From Actinomycetota bacterium (GTDB taxonomy: Bacteria > Actinomycetota > Acidimicrobiia > Acidimicrobiales > Ilumatobacteraceae), in the NCBI GenBank assembly GCA_009702045.1, contig WLIV01000022.1:1-56618 (forward strand): a stretch of DNA of 56,618 bases, written 5' to 3'. Both the position numbers and the translations under genes were made by a program. Below the pieces are notes generated by a model. The model was not told where the DNA came from, ran no database searches, and worked only from the letters and a program-made list of their open reading frames with translations. Positions 54,712-56,618 of the stretch are shown in pieces (position 1 is the first letter of the stretch; each line of letters starts with the position of its first letter).

Positions 54712-56618
54712 ACACGATCCATCGCAACGCCCGCCGTACCGCCATCATTGCTGTGATTGCGTTCGCAGTTGCGTGTGCTGGTGCCGCCTTCGCGTACTGG
54801 GCCATCGATGTTTCCTACAACTGCACGAACTGTGCAGTGGCCGAGGCGGGCACGATGCCGACGCCTTCGGTGACGGTGACCTCTACTGGGGCAACCACGG
54901 TAGTTATCAGCTGGTCGACCCCCACCCCGCTGCCGGCTGGCGCGGCCTACGAAGTCACTCGTACCGGTGGTGCCACCGCACCGTTGGTGGTGCGTACCTC
55001 GTCAGCGAGCTACAGCGATTCCGGTCTGGAGTTGGGGACTGCGTACCAGTACTCGGTTACTTCTGTTGTTGGTAGTAAGTGGCGTTCTGTCGCGGGTACG
55101 GCGTCGACGACGACGTTGTCGCCCGCGTTCACCATCGCCCTCGGGTCCTCGTCGGTCAACGCTGGCTCCAACCTCTCGGTCACGAGCGTGACGGCAACGC
55201 TTTCCGGTGTCACCGATACCGGTTTCACTGGTTCGCACACCATCACCTGGAGCGGCCTCACCAGCAGCCCTTCAGGTACGGCTCCCAAGTACCCGGGCAC
55301 GTCGGGTGCAGCGTCACAAACGTTGACGTTCGCGAATGGCGTCGCCACAGTGGGCACCAACCTCACCGCCTATTCCGCTGGCACGGCCACGATCACCGCC
55401 ACCGAGGGTGTGACCACCGGTTCTAAGACATTCACGGTCAGCGCACTGAGCGCGAACAAGATTCTGCTCACCCCGGCGTCGCCGACGGTTGTGTCGGCAA
55501 CCACCCAGGTGATGACCGCGACGGTTGCTGACACGTATGGCAACCCGGTCACCACGGCGACGAACTCGATTACGTTCGCCGCTGCTGGTGGTACCTCGAC
55601 GGTCACTGGCACCGGCAGTTCGACGGCGGCAAGTGGTGTCGCCACCAAGACGTTGACCGGTGTGGTTGCTGGTACGGCCACCACGATCACTGCCTCGGCC
55701 TCAGGTCTCACCAGTGGTACTGCGACGTTGACGGTCACCCCCGGTACGGCGAGCAAGATTGTGCTCACCCCGTCCACGCCGAGCATCGCTGCTGGCGCCA
55801 CTCAGGTGATGACCGCAACGGTTCAAGACGCGAACAGCAACACGGTCACCACGGCGACCAACTCGATCACGCTCGCAGCCTCAGGTGGTACGTCGACGGT
55901 GTCGGGTACCGGTAGTGCAACCGCTTCCAGCGGTGTCGCCACGATCACGTTGACCGGCAACAAGGCCGGCACCGCGACCACGATCACCGCCTCGGCGTCG
56001 GGTCTCACCAGTGGTACCGCAAGCCTCACGGTCACCGGTTACAGCACCGCCACCCAGATTGTGCTCACCCCGGCGACCCCGAGTGTTGCTGCGGCAGCGA
56101 CTCAGGTGATGACCGCCACGATCACTGATGCCTACGGCAACACGGTCACCACCGCAACCGACACGGTCACCTTCGCCGCAGCGGGTGGCACCTCCACCGT
56201 GTCCGGCACCGGAACCAGAACGGCTTCGGCTGGTGTCGCTACCAAGACGTTGACCGGTAACTTCGCTGGCACGGCCACCACGATCACTGCCTCGGCGTCC
56301 GGGTTGACCAGTGATACCGCCTCGTTGACGGTCACCGGGTTCACGACGGCCACCAAGATTGTGCTCACCCCGGCGACACCGAGTGTTGCGTCGGCAACCA
56401 CTCAGGTGATGACCGCTTCGGTTGCCGACACGTATGGCAACACGGTCACCACGGCGACGAACTCGATCACGTTCGCCGCTGCTGGTGGTACCTCGACGGT
56501 CACTGGCACCGGCAGCAGAACGGCGACCGCTGGTGTTGCGGCCAGGACGTTGACTGGCAACGTGGCCGGCACCGCGACGACGATCACCGCGTCGGCGACC
56601 GGGCTCACCAGTGGCACT
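54708..56618 (+). CDS. Large exported Ig-repeat adhesin-like protein (partial, 3' end outside)
   Basis: At least 637 aa, open to the window edge. GTG 54708 overlaps the previous stop. Signal region AGAAFAYWAIDVS, then CTNCAVAEAG; a fibronectin-III-like domain (about 50-145: VVISWSTPTPLPAG, AYQYSVTSV), an Ig-like segment (about 150-250), and from residue 251 four Big_1/invasin-like units of 99-100 aa beginning KILLTP, KIVLTP, QIVLTP, KIVLTP. Typical of cell-surface adhesins or filament proteins. The stop lies outside the window. Confidence 0.85.
   Translation, partial: MNTIHRNARRTAIIAVIAFAVACAGAAFAYWAIDVSYNCTNCAVAEAGTMPTPSVTVTSTGATTVVISWSTPTPLPAGAAYEVTRTGGATAPLVVRTSSASYSDSGLELGTAYQYSVTSVVGSKWRSVAGTASTTTLSPAFTIALGSSSVNAGSNLSVTSVTATLSGVTDTGFTGSHTITWSGLTSSPSGTAPKYPGTSGAASQTLTFANGVATVGTNLTAYSAGTATITATEGVTTGSKTFTVSALSANKILLTPASPTVVSATTQVMTATVADTYGNPVTTATNSITFAAAGGTSTVTGTGSSTAASGVATKTLTGVVAGTATTITASASGLTSGTATLTVTPGTASKIVLTPSTPSIAAGATQVMTATVQDANSNTVTTATNSITLAASGGTSTVSGTGSATASSGVATITLTGNKAGTATTITASASGLTSGTASLTVTGYSTATQIVLTPATPSVAAAATQVMTATITDAYGNTVTTATDTVTFAAAGGTSTVSGTGTRTASAGVATKTLTGNFAGTATTITASASGLTSDTASLTVTGFTTATKIVLTPATPSVASATTQVMTASVADTYGNTVTTATNSITFAAAGGTSTVTGTGSRTATAGVAARTLTGNVAGTATTITASATGLTSGT
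55458..56618 (+). repeat. Tandem Ig-like repeats, four units of 297-300 bp
   Basis: Units start at 55458, 55755, 56055 and 56355; the fourth is cut by the window end. Each has TQVMTA, NxVTTAT, GGTSTV and AGTATTITASA at constant spacing. Units 1 and 4 share an identical 47-bp stretch (55572-55618 and 56469-56515) not shared by units 2 and 3. Confidence 0.85.

Noticed and set aside
55370-56617. Minus-strand open frames rich in Val/Ala over the Ig repeats
   Set aside because: They mirror the repeats of the plus-strand adhesin frame, which has a signal peptide and starts in a stop-overlap.
55458-56618. CRISPR-like or satellite repeat array
   Set aside because: The 297-300-bp period is in frame and encodes Ig-like domains.

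Overview
The window is GC-rich chromosomal DNA from an actinobacterium. Acidimicrobiia (Ilumatobacter-like) is my best guess, and that placement is inference. Supporting traits are a CarD-type RNA polymerase binding protein, three LLM-class (F420/FMN-type) oxidoreductases, a WS/DGAT acyltransferase, two soluble P450s, many CoA-linked catabolic enzymes, and at least fifteen genes whose start codon lies 6-8 nt after a TANNNT hexamer, the arrangement of actinobacterial leaderless transcripts. No rRNA, tRNA, CRISPR array or intact insertion sequence was seen. Genes are dense, and many neighbours overlap by 4 nt (ATGA, GTGA, TTGA).

Layout. 1-4016: start of a divergent gene, a large hybrid histidine kinase with receiver and Hpt domains, and carD. 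4034-11904: nitrogen and amine metabolism (glutamine synthetase-like ligase, PLP decarboxylase, 3-hydroxyisobutyrate dehydrogenase-like protein, class III aminotransferase) mixed with an SDR, an EEP phosphatase/nuclease, a glyoxalase-like protein and a two-gene secreted/membrane pair. 11957-19321: FHA protein, WS/DGAT, a single-chain pyruvate:ferredoxin-type oxidoreductase overlapping a dihydroorotate dehydrogenase-like gene, and a VIT/CCC1 transporter. 19365-28490: an oxidative cluster with two P450s, a DAO-type flavoprotein, a 3Fe-4S ferredoxin, HutD, a gamma-butyrobetaine-dioxygenase-like enzyme, a threonine-aldolase-like enzyme, an SDR, a YczE-type membrane protein and a second TauD-family dioxygenase. 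28527-35256: an unusual CaiB/BaiF protein, a YtcJ-like amidohydrolase, an MFS exporter, an enoyl-CoA hydratase divergent from a quinone-oxidoreductase-like MDR enzyme, a low-molecular-weight phosphatase and an NTF2-like protein. 35287-45017: LLM oxidoreductases, two amidohydrolases, SDRs, a PhnA-like zinc-ribbon protein and two alpha/beta hydrolases. 45014-52453: a beta-oxidation-like set (two acyl-CoA dehydrogenases, acyl-CoA ligase, double-hotdog dehydratase, enoyl-CoA hydratase, aldo/keto reductase, HAD phosphatase). 52454-56618: a long structured leader followed by four overlapping or closely spaced genes for exported proteins, three with a SipW/TasA-like FAYW signal region; the last is an Ig-repeat adhesin running off the window.

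Strongest unexplained signals. (a) A 16-bp palindrome, TTGACGATRNYGTCAA, occurs in three divergent promoter regions (33314, 37979, 42563), overlapping or abutting promoter elements and suggesting one repressor controls enoyl-CoA hydratase/MDR, amidohydrolase/LLM and deacylase/hydrolase gene pairs. (b) A 446-bp insertion is bounded by perfect 29-bp direct repeats at the 3' end of an amidohydrolase gene and carries a 57-aa excisionase-like HTH gene; it looks like a minimal or remnant integrative element. (c) There is a structured leader and repeated TAGGC sites upstream of the exported-protein operon. (d) TANNNT leaderless promoters are used throughout, some with the -10 hexamer sharing bases with the preceding stop codon.
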